The notes under the pieces are model-generated. The model did no database searches. It had not been told where the DNA came from and was given only the letters and a program-made list of their open reading frames with translations. Below are positions 9,468 to 18,084 of a DNA stretch of 64,000 nt, one piece after another; the first letter of the stretch is position 1, and every line of letters starts with the position of its first letter. The translations under genes were made by a program, and so were the position numbers. The stretch lies in assembly GCF_004354985.1 (NCBI RefSeq), contig NZ_SMSK01000003.1:1-64000 (forward strand), read 5' to 3'. The stretch comes from Segetibacter sp. 3557_3. Lineage in GTDB: Bacteria > Bacteroidota > Bacteroidia > Chitinophagales > Chitinophagaceae.

Positions 9468-10928
9468 ATGCTTCGTTCTATTCGTTTGCTTGCCTTGCTG
9501 TTGACTGTGTTAGTTGCGCTTTTTGGTTTTATAAAACTGGATCATCCGCCCGTTGTGGAAGATGCAGGTTTTCCTGATGGAGCAGACACTTCCTTTGCGG
9601 AAGCGGCCAAAAATTACCAGGGTTTTTGTGGTGGGTGTCATGGTGAAAAGATGAACGCGTTTGTAGACAGGAACTGGAAACATGGGAACAGTAGAAATGA
9701 CTTGTATAAAGCCATCAAATCGGGTTACCACGATGAAGGCATGCCGGCATTTGACTCCGCGTTTACTGATCAACAGATCTATGCCTTATCAGACTATATT
9801 TTAACCGGGATTAAAAATGTAAGCCGCTACACAGGATCAGACCGTCCCAAAACGAATACTTTTAAAACGGAAAACCTGACCATTCGTTTGGATACCGTTG
9901 TAAAAGGATTGAATATTCCGTGGGGTATGGCCTTTTTACCAGGGGGCGAAATGCTTGTAAACGATAAAGGTGGAAAGATCTATCATGTAAAAAAAGATGG
10001 ATCGATGATGCCCGTAACAGGCGGCCCGAGCGTTGTTGCTGCAGGACAGGGTGGTTTGCTGGATGTTATAACTGACCCTGGTTATACTACCAATAAGATC
10101 GTTTACTTTTCCTACTCTAAGGCAAAACAGGAGGATGGAAGGGGTCTCGCTACTACAGCAATTATGCGGGCAAAATTCGAGAATGGGAAACTAACGGAAC
10201 AGCAGGATATTTTTGTCGCAGAGCCGTGGTCCACTACGCGTCATCATTATGGCTCGCGGATGCAGTTTGGTAAAGATGGTTACCTGTATTTTTCGGTTGG
10301 CGAAAGGGGCAACGAACGCCAGAACCCACAGGAGATAAAAGGTAATGACCTGGGTAAGGTTCATCGTATAAAACCTGATGGTACAATACCGGCTGATAAC
10401 CCATTTGTAAAAACTGCTGGTGCGGAGCCCTCTATTTATTCGTACGGACATCGCAATCCACAGGGTATGACTATTCATCCGCAATCGGGACAGATCTGGA
10501 CCAATGAACACGGGCCTCGCGGTGGCGACGAGATTAATATTGTGAGACCGGCCAAAAATTACGGCTGGCCCGAAATCACTTACGGAATTAACTACAATGG
10601 AAAACCGATGGGGCCGGATACCAAAACCGCCAGAGAAGGTATGGAACAACCATTGCACGAATGGACTCCTTCAATAGGTCCGAGCGGGCTGGCTTTCGTG
10701 ACCGGCAATAAATATAAAGGATGGACCGGCAACCTGATTTCGGGTTCATTAAGGTTCCAATACCTGAACCGAAGCGTTATCCAGGGCAACAAGGTGGTGA
10801 AAGAAGAGATCCTGTTTAAAAACATCGGCAGGGTGAGAGACGTTCGAATGGGCCCCGATGGGTTCATTTATATGTCGGTTGAAAACCCTGGAATAATTTA
10901 TCGGCTGACACCGGTGAATGGGGGATAG
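9468..10928 (+). CDS. Cytochrome c / PQQ-dependent aldose sugar dehydrogenase
   Basis: A 486-residue exported protein. A hydrophobic signal segment spans residues 5-22. Residues 45-112 form a cytochrome c domain with heme motif CGGCH (C54, C57, H58) and probable axial ligand M92 in GMPAF. Residues 138-483 are a six-bladed propeller of the soluble glucose/aldose dehydrogenase family: GLNIPWGMAFLPGG, GQGGLLDV, YSYGHRNPQGM and NEHGPRGGDEINI are typical PQQ and Ca2+ site segments. It should oxidise sugars in the periplasm and pass electrons through its own heme to the respiratory chain. Start is ATG 9468; it appears monocistronic. Confidence 0.9.
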   Translation: MLRSIRLLALLLTVLVALFGFIKLDHPPVVEDAGFPDGADTSFAEAAKNYQGFCGGCHGEKMNAFVDRNWKHGNSRNDLYKAIKSGYHDEGMPAFDSAFTDQQIYALSDYILTGIKNVSRYTGSDRPKTNTFKTENLTIRLDTVVKGLNIPWGMAFLPGGEMLVNDKGGKIYHVKKDGSMMPVTGGPSVVAAGQGGLLDVITDPGYTTNKIVYFSYSKAKQEDGRGLATTAIMRAKFENGKLTEQQDIFVAEPWSTTRHHYGSRMQFGKDGYLYFSVGERGNERQNPQEIKGNDLGKVHRIKPDGTIPADNPFVKTAGAEPSIYSYGHRNPQGMTIHPQSGQIWTNEHGPRGGDEINIVRPAKNYGWPEITYGINYNGKPMGPDTKTAREGMEQPLHEWTPSIGPSGLAFVTGNKYKGWTGNLISGSLRFQYLNRSVIQGNKVVKEEILFKNIGRVRDVRMGPDGFIYMSVENPGIIYRLTPVNGG

Positions 10929-10944
10929 GTTATTAAGGTATTGG

Positions 10945-11110
10945 GGAGTTTAAGTTGATAGGTTGATTAGTTGATAAGTTGAGAGGTTGAGTTGAGAGGG
11001 GTGAGTCGTTATCTGCTTTATTAGTTAATAAACTGATTCATCGATTAGTTGATATGCTGATTGGTGAGGGGGTAAATTCACTTTTTGCTTTATTTGTTGA
11101 TCAGCTGATT
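10945..11110. repeat. Degenerate period-8 TTGATxxG tract
   Basis: Repeated, drifting units such as GTTGATAG, GTTGATTA and GTTGAGAG fill the gap after the PQQ dehydrogenase. This resembles the cleaner tract at 28739-28957, so the genome seems to use this octamer repeat in more than one intergenic place. It is not a CRISPR array because there are no spacers. Confidence 0.6.
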
Positions 11111-11213
11111 TATTTATTGGTTAAGGGGTTAATAGCGGCAAGAGTGATGGGAGCGTAGTTTGTTAACTTATTTGGTTTAAGTGAATGATACAAGGGTTTA
11201 TTTACCACTAATG

Positions 11214-12260
11214 CTAATTATTTGTTTGCCTTAACTCGCCCGCTTTTACCCACCACCACTGCCAGTTGCCACCTTTTGCTTTCTTCGTTTTAAAGGTTTT
11301 TACGCTGAACTTACCGTTACCCGCTGAACTACCGGCGAGTTCATAAACTCGTAAAGCTTTCTGGTTATGGCTCCAGGTGAGCGGTTGTTCAGGGAGGCAG
11401 GTTTCGGGTGCTTGTGCGGATGAGGTTTGAATGAAATAGGCTTTACTGCTCCCGAATACTGTGGCGATGCCTTTTTTGTTGATGCAAACAGCCGTTTTTT
11501 CATCGGCAGCAATCCCTTTCGGCAAGATCTTCCAGTCTGTTAACATACGGCTCATAAACACAACATGACGTCCCTCGCGGTTGCGGGCAACATAATGTTG
11601 ATCGGTTACGATGTCGGCCAGGTAAGGGGGGAACAGGAAGTCGTTGTTGTACAATGTTACCTGGTTACTGTAAGGATCTGATAGCACTTCTTTCGATACT
11701 GCACTTCTTGACTCGCCGCTATAATATACCCCGCTCAGTATTGCGCACCCTGCGCTGGTGCCGCCAACCGGAACGTCTTTTACCCCTAAAAGATAGTTTA
11801 TGGCGTCAGCAGTTTTAGTGCCCTTCCATTGTTTCATATAAACCGATTGATCACCACCTGCAATAAAAAGCATCTCTGCATTTCGGATTATATTTATGAC
11901 GGTGTCGTTATTTGCAAGTTCACGAGTATCTATTTTAAGCGTTTCTACGGAAGCAACGTTACCGAGCCGGTAAACGTAGCGGTTGTAGGCATTGGTCCCG
12001 GAAGCACGAATGATTACCACGTTGCCGCCTCCGGATTTATGGATCATCCATTTAAACGCTTCGTCTACGTCCTTACCGCCGCCCATCAACACGAGTCCGT
12101 AATTCGTTTTGGTTTTAACATCAGCTGTATCACCAATAATTCCAAGCGAACCCGGACGCCCTTTAATTATCTGATTTTGCCTTGTGGTATCACCTTGTCC
12201 GAAAGAATTGATTGCGCTCACCAACAAGATTCAGACCAGGGTATAGGCAAGTCGGTTCAT
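11214..12260 (-). pseudogene. Cyanophycinase-like S51 peptidase with TGA inside its signal peptide
   Basis: The catalytic part is intact and belongs to peptidase family S51. It has LVLMGGGKDVDEAF, the Asp in FIAGGDQSVYMKQW and the nucleophile in VGGTSAGCAILSG (S158 counted from the TTG at 12227). Relatives hydrolyse cyanophycin to beta-Asp-Arg. Reading from the only good ATG, at 12260, the frame gives MNRLAYTLV, then TGA at 12231-12233, then ILLVSAINSFGQG, which is the rest of a standard signal peptide. Thus export is broken, or translation starts at TTG 12227 or TTG 12224, or the base call is wrong. If the TTG start is used, the product is 337 residues with a truncated signal. No cyanophycin synthetase is visible nearby. 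Confidence 0.75.
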
Positions 12261-12901
12261 AATTTAACGATTAAATTAGTTGCTCATCATTTACGGAAAG
12301 TTAAACCGTTGATTGTTGATAAGAACAATATTGTCGGGGTATTATCCGAAGATCATGCAAAGCAGGAAGCATGTGTGAGCTTTCTAAACTTGTACCGGAA
12401 TGCTGGGATAATATTATAATGGCAATAGGGTGTTCCGGGGTTAACTTTTATAAACCGCCGCAACTAAGATGTTTGCCCTGCAAATCCCTACAATAATGTG
12501 GTTGTAATTAGTAGACTGCAGAATACTTGCAACGACCTATGTTTATCTGTATTGAAGCAGAAGAATTTTACCAATATGTTTTCAAGCTGCAGTTTTATGG
12601 TGAGTCAGCTGATGTTGAGAATAGTAAACGGGGGCGTAAGTGTTTTGAAAAAGCACTACCGAAGTTTAATCTGTTAATTGAATTCAGCACCATTCAACAA
12701 ACAGCTCTCATACACGCTGCAACAATTGTAAAAAGGTAGTTGTGGCTCCGTTTACAATTGCTTGAAGGCTTTGTTTTGAAAAGAGATGTCATCCAAAAAT
12801 TTTGAAAGTACTGTCACCTTGAATAGACTCAATGGGATTGCGTCCGGCTATCCAGCTTTCTTAGTCAGTTGCTAATTGTAGTTTAACAACGAGGTATAAT
12901 T
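12261..12901. other. Intergenic region, no supported gene
   Basis: A 70-codon plus-strand frame at 12527-12739 begins with TTG (first ATG at 12539). It has no family resemblance and no visible ribosome binding site, so it is not called. Nothing else was recognised before the terminator at 12902. Confidence 0.4.
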
Positions 12902-12928
12902 AAAAACCCTCTAGTCAAGAGGGTTTTT
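12902..12928. terminator. Bidirectional terminator hairpin
   Basis: A perfect 11-bp inverted repeat, AAAAACCCTCT at 12902-12912 with its complement at 12918-12928, and loop AGTCA. The A/T ends supply a U tract in either direction. It probably ends the minus-strand AT-hook gene about 100 bp away and anything transcribed rightward through 12.8 kb. Confidence 0.8.
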
Positions 12929-13029
12929 CTATAGGGTGCTATTGGTTCCTGTACAAGGCCATTTGGTAAATGGTGTGATTGCTGTTTGCATCGCGCGATC
13001 ACGTGGCTGTTTGTCGTGCTGCAATTCGC

Positions 13030-13317
13030 TTATTCTTCTGTAGCTACTTTTGGTTTACGGCCTCTCTTCTTTGGAGCTGCATTTTCAACCGGTTCCGGAG
13101 CTTGTTCTGACTTGGGTTTTCTACCTCTTTTTTTGCCGGTGCTGCTGGTAGTGCCCGGTTTTGGTCCTCGGCGGGCCGGGGTTGGTGCGGCAGCAGGGGT
13201 TTCTAATTCGTAATTAACAGTGATGTTCAATACGGCTTCACTTGAGAAAACTTTCATGAGTCCATCCATGAAGTCCTTTGTGAGTTCCTTGGCTCTAATT
13301 GCAAGTTGTGCTTCCAT
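13030..13317 (-). CDS. AT-hook DNA-binding protein (three hooks)
   Basis: A 95-residue protein. Residues 1-38 are an amphipathic acidic/helical segment. Residues 39-95 are a Pro/Ala/Lys-rich tail with AT-hook motifs: RRGPKPG at 49-55 and two copies of KKRGRKPK at 62-69 and 83-90. AT-hooks insert an RGR-type core into the minor groove of AT-rich DNA, so it is likely a chromatin-architecture protein, similar in style to eukaryotic HMGA and to the lysine-rich tails of bacterial nucleoid proteins. It has its own terminator at 12902 and ATG at 13317. Gene targets are unknown. Confidence 0.8.
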   Translation of the reverse strand: MEAQLAIRAKELTKDFMDGLMKVFSSEAVLNITVNYELETPAAAPTPARRGPKPGTTSSTGKKRGRKPKSEQAPEPVENAAPKKRGRKPKVATEE

Positions 13318-13550
13318 TTTTGTAATTTTCTGGGGTTAATAAAGCGTAAATTTAGTAAAAATAAATATTGTTTTTCCTTTTACATGTAATTAGCAATTGG
13401 CAAAAGGATTAAGTTCTATAATTACGCTTATTCATTCAGTGTTAATCCGGTAATTGCCTTTAAAAACGTCTCATCGTTTGCTTGAATAATGAGCTGGTTC
13501 GTACGCTGCGTAAAGAGATTATAACGCGTATTTATTCCATCATAATACCA

Positions 13551-13878
13551 TGTCGTTAGTTAAGCAATCTTTCTTGGACCAAGCCGCAGCTTTTGAAATG
13601 TAAATCGTTGGGTCGCACTCCCGTCCGAACGGCTTCAGCCGGGCGCCCGCCCGTATGAACTACGTTCGGCGTGGGCTTGTACTGGAATCCATTAATCAAT
13701 GCCGTTTAGTTAAGCAAATTTTTATGGACCCGGCCACAGGAATTCTATAGGACATCGTTGCGTCGCACTCTTGTACGATTGGAAGTAGCTGGGCAAACAA
13801 ATTACATAATCGGCTTAACTAAACGACATTGATCCATTAATAGGCAAAATCAAGGTGGCAAGGCGCTTAACTAAGCGA
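13551..13878. repeat. Compound repeat: two imperfect direct copies and inverted GTTTAGTTAAGC ends
   Basis: Two degenerate direct copies of an approximately 78-base unit lie at about 13551-13628 and 13698-13776. Both begin with a T(G)TCG/GCCG-TTAGTTAAGCAA segment, continue through (T)GGACC and end in ATCGTTG-GTCGCACTC. The second copy has an inverted partner: 13695-13715 and 13813-13833 are 21-base inverted repeats with one mismatch, sharing GTTTAGTTAAGC. A further inverted GCTTAACTAAGC lies at about 13866-13877. It overlaps diverged copies of the genome-wide GTGTCACTCACTTGTAC element and looks like decayed non-autonomous mobile DNA. Confidence 0.6.
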
Positions 13879-14060
13879 ATTTGAATCATAATACTGGATT
13901 ACTTGTATCACCAGACTTGAGAGAGCAAGCGCATTTCGTCCTTTCAATTATCTAAACAATATCACAAAGTTGTAATACTGCAATTGGTTTCATTTACAAC
14001 CATACGAACAGCGGGCATTTGATCATATGTTTTCTTTTTCTTGAAAGTAAACAGCAAGAA

Positions 14061-14095
14061 AACAGCAGTGCCCCGCAAAACGTGGCACTGCTTTC
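14061..14095 (-). terminator. Terminator of the desaturase gene
   Basis: A 9-bp stem, AGCAGTGCC at 14064-14072 with its complement at 14084-14092, followed on the minus strand by GTTTTC. It lies about 30 bp past the desaturase stop codon. Confidence 0.65.
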
Positions 14096-14121
14096 AATAT
14101 AAGATGACTTTGTTGTGCTTA

Positions 14122-14919
14122 TCAGCTGATTTGCGCTTTGGGCAATGAAGTATCCTGAACATTTATTTCATGTTTACCAGGGAGCGGAACCGGCAGGAGT
14201 TTTATCATTCCCAACTTGTTGAACAGGATCATTACCAGGTAAGTCGTATCAAATTCAAACCATTTACGGGCAAAATTCGGATCGTATTTGTTGTGATGAT
14301 GATTATTTTGAAATAACTCCCCCATTAATATTACACCAAAAGGTGATGAATTTTTTGAATGATCGCCATTATCAAAATTCCTATAACCATACTTGTGACC
14401 GCACCAATTAACAACTGCCCCCTGGATCGGACCCATCAAAAAATTAATTGGTAACAAAAGATACCACCATGGATTTGGTGCAAAATGAACATAGAAGGCC
14501 GTATAGAGTGCACCAAAAATTAACCGGCCGGCTATGTGGTGGCCGATCTTATCTACCCTGTCCCATTGCGGCAGGTATTCCCTGGTAAATTGCTCCTCCG
14601 GTATATTGGTTCCTCTTACAAATCCCCTGAAAATGGCTGCAGTATGAAACATCATCTGCCAAACGTCTTTAAAAAAATGGGGGGAATGCGGATCCTTTTC
14701 CGTGTCGCTATAGGTATGGTGCATACGATGTAAAACTGCATATGCACGTGGTACCAGGAATGATGAACCCAGCACAAACCAGGTACTCAGGTAAAAAAAC
14801 CTTTCCCAACCCCTGGTAGTTGTATACAGCCGATGAGATGCGTAGCGATGAAGGAAAAAGGAGTGAAAGAAGAGCGACAAAAACCAATGTGAAAGGAAGA
14901 AAATAATAATTGCAAGCAT
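14122..14919 (-). CDS. Acyl-CoA/acyl-lipid fatty acid desaturase
   Basis: A 265-residue integral membrane di-iron protein. The histidine clusters of the family are all present: HRYASH near residue 24, HRMHHTYSDTEKDPH near residue 65, and the C-terminal FQNNHHHNKYD. Hydrophobic pairs flank them (LAIIIFFLSHWFLSLFFHSFF; WWYLLLPINFLMGP). It introduces a cis double bond into acyl chains and controls membrane fluidity. It is shorter than delta-9 desaturases of eukaryotes but typical for Bacteroidota. Start is ATG 14919 and a terminator follows. It is monocistronic. Confidence 0.9.
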   Translation of the reverse strand: MLAIIIFFLSHWFLSLFFHSFFLHRYASHRLYTTTRGWERFFYLSTWFVLGSSFLVPRAYAVLHRMHHTYSDTEKDPHSPHFFKDVWQMMFHTAAIFRGFVRGTNIPEEQFTREYLPQWDRVDKIGHHIAGRLIFGALYTAFYVHFAPNPWWYLLLPINFLMGPIQGAVVNWCGHKYGYRNFDNGDHSKNSSPFGVILMGELFQNNHHHNKYDPNFARKWFEFDTTYLVMILFNKLGMIKLLPVPLPGKHEINVQDTSLPKAQIS

Positions 14920-15835
14920 AAAATAAAGTAAACGTGTTTAACAAAAGAGATGTCTACTTTATGAACTGAACAAAGAACAATAAAAAAATAAACTTCTGGC
15001 AATAAGGTGTAAAAACACCTTTAACTATTTAAATGTACGATAGTAAGCTCAGTGTAGATGTTAATGCACCATTACATATCGCGATTTTGTGCAGTGTATT
15101 TTGTTGGAGTTGGACTTTCTTTAGTTCTAAAATCATTTAATTTGAGAGAATGTGCAGTATTCCTCAGTTTGGTAATTTCCTGTTTAAAGAATACATGTAC
15201 TTCTAATTGGATATCTTTCTTCTAACATGTGATTACACCAGGTGAGTAGTACACATAAGTTTTCAACTGTATTTGTATTCCAGCCCATTTGCATTATACC
15301 CGTACTTAGTTGAATAGATCAGCAGTCTTAACTGTGCATGGTTAGATCTTTCTTTACGACATTCAGATCTATCAGATAGAAATCTTTTTTTATTCTTAAC
15401 ATTAAAATGGTGTGTTTAGTAGGGGAGAATGGCTTTTTAACGTCGAATCCGTATAGCGAGACCTACCTGAGGGTCGGGGTTTTAGTAGTTGACCGACTAA
15501 TCGATTTACAACAATCAGCCTGGCAGCTGGGCAAGAAAGTACATGCCGACCTGTTGCGTTGGCTGATGAAAATACTCAAAAACATTTGAGCGGAAGCATA
15601 ACCAGGATAATGTGCGCCTGCCGGGCAAGATTAACGATAAGCTTAAAAGCGGCATTACAGCCACCTGGGATGAACCCAAGTATTTAGAAATACGCGCGGT
15701 TTTATACACTTATCCGTGCAATGAAGCCGATCAAATTATCAGGCGTCCGACTGATATTACAGAAGAGAGGTCTTAATGTAGCCTCGCAACCTGAGGTCAA
15801 TATTCAACTGGTGCCGATCCTGATAACAATAGGTT
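14920..15835. other. Long intergenic region with a possible gene remnant
   Basis: About 900 bp without a supported gene. The left part (14920-15400) is AT-rich and should contain the desaturase promoter. In the right part, one frame from about 15570 to 15775 (plus strand) is open and reads like protein (DNVRLPGKINDKLKSG, ATWDEPKYLEIRAVLYTY), but it has no start codon of its own. A 60-codon frame at 15407-15589 overlaps its left end in another frame. This may be a frameshifted remnant of one small gene; I recognise no family. Confidence 0.3.
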
Positions 15836-17110
15836 TCATTTTGCTTCCTCCTTGTCGGGCCGGATGATAAGACGAAGTGTTGGGTCATTGGTTAGAAATG
15901 ACCACAGCCAGCTAAAGGAAAGTTTTACTTTATTTCGGAAACCTACCAATGGTATAATATGTATGAACAGCCAAACCAGCCAGGCAAAAAATCCTTTAAA
16001 AAATAGCTTGGGCAGGTCTGCAACGGCTTTGTATTTCGAGATGATTGCAAGGCTTCCTTTATCGTTGTATGTGAATGGAACAAGGGGCTTACGATAGTAC
16101 AGATTCTTCAGGTTTTTTGCGAGCAACGACCCTTGTTGAATGGCAACCTGTGCCAATTGCGGATGCCCATTGGGAAAGTTCTTGTCAGTAAGTTGTAAGC
16201 AGAGATCCCCGAGTGCGTAGATATTACTTGTTCCAATTACTTTATTGTATTCATCAACATTTATTCTTCTGCCGCGGCCGACAGAACCCTCAGGTAATCC
16301 TTTGACTTCCCTGCCGGTCACACCTGATGCCCAGATTAAAACGTTAGTCGGAATGGTTTTACCATCGCCGAGTATCACTTTGTCATCTACATAATCTTTA
16401 ACGGCAGTATTCAATACAATGTGCACACCAAGACGTTGTAATACCTTGGTTGCTTCTTCCTGCGACTTCTTGCTCATAGGTCCTAGCAATACCGGTCCGG
16501 CGTCTATCAGGTAGATATGCGACGTCAGGTCTTTAATTTCCGGATACTCTTTTACCGCAATGTTTCTGCCCATTTCTGCAAGCATACCGGCAACTTCAAC
16601 TCCGGTTGGACCGCCCCCTGCAATAACGATGTTGAGGTATTTCTCTTTTTTTGCAACATCTTCGGTCCTTACCGCTTTTTCCATGTTTAGCAGCAAATGA
16701 TTGCGCAGTTTAAGCGCATCATTGATGGTTTTCATCGGTAACGAATTCTGCTTCACATTCTCCATCCCGAAATAATTTGTTTCGGTGCCAATGCACAATA
16801 CAAGGTGATCGTAACTGATGGTACCCTTATCGGTGTCAATTGTATTTTGGTCGGGATTTACCCTGATAAAGCAACCCATATGAAAACGCAGGTTTTCTTT
16901 CTCCTGGAAAAGGCGACGATACGGATAACTTATACTTGAAGGTTCAATAAAAGCGGTTGCAACCTGGTAAAGTAGCGGTGGAAAAAAGTTATAATTGTTA
17001 ATGTCTACCAGGGTAACCTGGAAGTTGCGGTCTTTTGCCAGTTTTTTGATCAGGTTGATACCTGCAAATCCACCGCCTACCACTACAACTTTTGTTATTG
17101 CTTGTTCCAT
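15836..17110 (-). CDS. ndh: Type II NADH:quinone oxidoreductase
   Basis: A 424-residue single-subunit NADH dehydrogenase (NDH-2) that transfers electrons from NADH to quinone at the inner face of the membrane without pumping protons. The FAD dinucleotide fold starts at residue 8 (VVVVGGGFAGINL), and the second (NADH) fold is at 162-178 (VIAGGGPTGVEVAG). The FAD-binding end reads IYALGDL followed by the AIQQG quinone-site region. The C-terminus carries a hydrophobic amphipathic stretch (FFAWLVWLFIHIIPLVGF) that anchors it to the membrane, as in other NDH-2 proteins. A good Bacteroidota-type promoter lies 69 bp upstream of the start. Confidence 0.88.
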   Translation of the reverse strand: MEQAITKVVVVGGGFAGINLIKKLAKDRNFQVTLVDINNYNFFPPLLYQVATAFIEPSSISYPYRRLFQEKENLRFHMGCFIRVNPDQNTIDTDKGTISYDHLVLCIGTETNYFGMENVKQNSLPMKTINDALKLRNHLLLNMEKAVRTEDVAKKEKYLNIVIAGGGPTGVEVAGMLAEMGRNIAVKEYPEIKDLTSHIYLIDAGPVLLGPMSKKSQEEATKVLQRLGVHIVLNTAVKDYVDDKVILGDGKTIPTNVLIWASGVTGREVKGLPEGSVGRGRRINVDEYNKVIGTSNIYALGDLCLQLTDKNFPNGHPQLAQVAIQQGSLLAKNLKNLYYRKPLVPFTYNDKGSLAIISKYKAVADLPKLFFKGFFAWLVWLFIHIIPLVGFRNKVKLSFSWLWSFLTNDPTLRLIIRPDKEEAK

Positions 17111-17178
17111 ATTGTTTAGTTAATGACCAAAGAAGTATGATTGTGTTCTAAAGAAAGTTCCTGTAGTACTTAGTCAAA

Positions 17179-17210
17179 CAAACCTAAAATAGGCAATGTT
17201 TTCTACAAAA
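17179..17210 (-). promoter_or_regulatory. Bacteroidota-type sigma promoter of ndh
   Basis: On the minus strand TTTTG (17206-17210) is followed by 19 bases and TAGGTTTG (17179-17186), an exact match to the -7 consensus TAnnTTTG with acceptable -33 spacing. The box is 69 bp from the ndh ATG. Confidence 0.55.
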
Positions 17211-17637
17211 TGTATATATAAATCTTAATACGTCACCTGTTGGTTAGCACATTCAAAAGAACCTTGTTTCAATTGCTAACTTACTTAAAGGATCAGGCCA
17301 CAAGTGATCATTGGTGAGCACTCCTACATAAAACATCTTTGCAGTTTACTTTGCAGCGCCCTTGTTTGGTTAGAATTGTGCGGTGACAGATTTCCTTTCT
17401 TTATGAGATAGCCTGCAATTAGGAGGGCCTGCGCCGAAAGGGTCACTATAGTTCTCCATCCCAGGAGATTTTACGAGGGTACGGGTTGTTGTTATTCTCG
17501 TGCCTGGTGATTTCTATGGGCAGCAGGCCTTGTGCTTACAATATTGATTTTCTCACGCTACCTGGGTAATTGCGCGGATCATCCATTCCGCAAATGAGAT
17601 GCGACAACGTGCCTGACAGAAAAACGTATACAAAAGA
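17211..17637. other. Intergenic region, nothing recognised
   Basis: It lies between the ndh promoter and the tRNA-Leu terminator. I see no gene or repeat. Confidence 0.4.
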
Positions 17638-17667
17638 AAACCCCTGCAACCAAGGTTACAGGGGTTT
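17638..17667 (-). terminator. Terminator of tRNA-Leu
   Basis: A 14-bp stem with one G-U pair (17638-17651 against 17654-17667; AACCCCTG side) followed on the minus strand by TTTTCTTTT. It lies 10 bp past the 3' end of the tRNA. Confidence 0.85.
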
Positions 17668-17676
17668 AAGCCTATG

Positions 17677-17760
17677 TGCCCGGGATCGGAATCGAACCGA
17701 TACACCTGTGAAGGCGGCAGATTTTGAGTCTGCTGCGTCTACCAATTCCGCCACCCGGGC
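17677..17760 (-). tRNA. tRNA-Leu (CAA)
   Basis: An 84-nt class II tRNA. Acceptor stem GCCCGGG (17760-17754) pairs with CCCGGGC (17684-17678), with discriminator A. The anticodon arm is GCAGA-CTCAAAA-TCTGC, giving anticodon CAA for UUG codons. The TpsiC arm contains GGTTCGATTCC, and the variable arm is of long leucine type. CCA is not encoded, as usual in Bacteroidota. Confidence 0.95.
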
Positions 17761-18084
17761 GTACACCAAAGAAACTTCCCGAAAACATCAAAGCGTTGTT
17801 GCCGCGTGTTTACCGGGCTGCAATATTAAGTCATCAGGCTATTCCTGCCAAAATACCGAAGCTCTATTTTTTAGGGTTACTTTCCTTAACGGCAGCAACG
17901 CTTGCGTGGAAGGACGAACCTGCTGAGGAATCTCCATATGCTTAATAGTCGGTTCATGCTTTCTAATTTGATTCCCGGTAAACCACAGGGCTGTAACTAA
18001 TTTGATGTAATCCAGCACTGCCGCCTCCATGTATGAAAAGCCTTATACTAAATTACGTTATAACTTAGGGGCAAAGTTAACTGA

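Noticed and set aside
12527-12739. 70-codon plus-strand gene
   Set aside because: It starts with TTG, has no ribosome-site signal and no recognisable family. Only a faint possibility remains.
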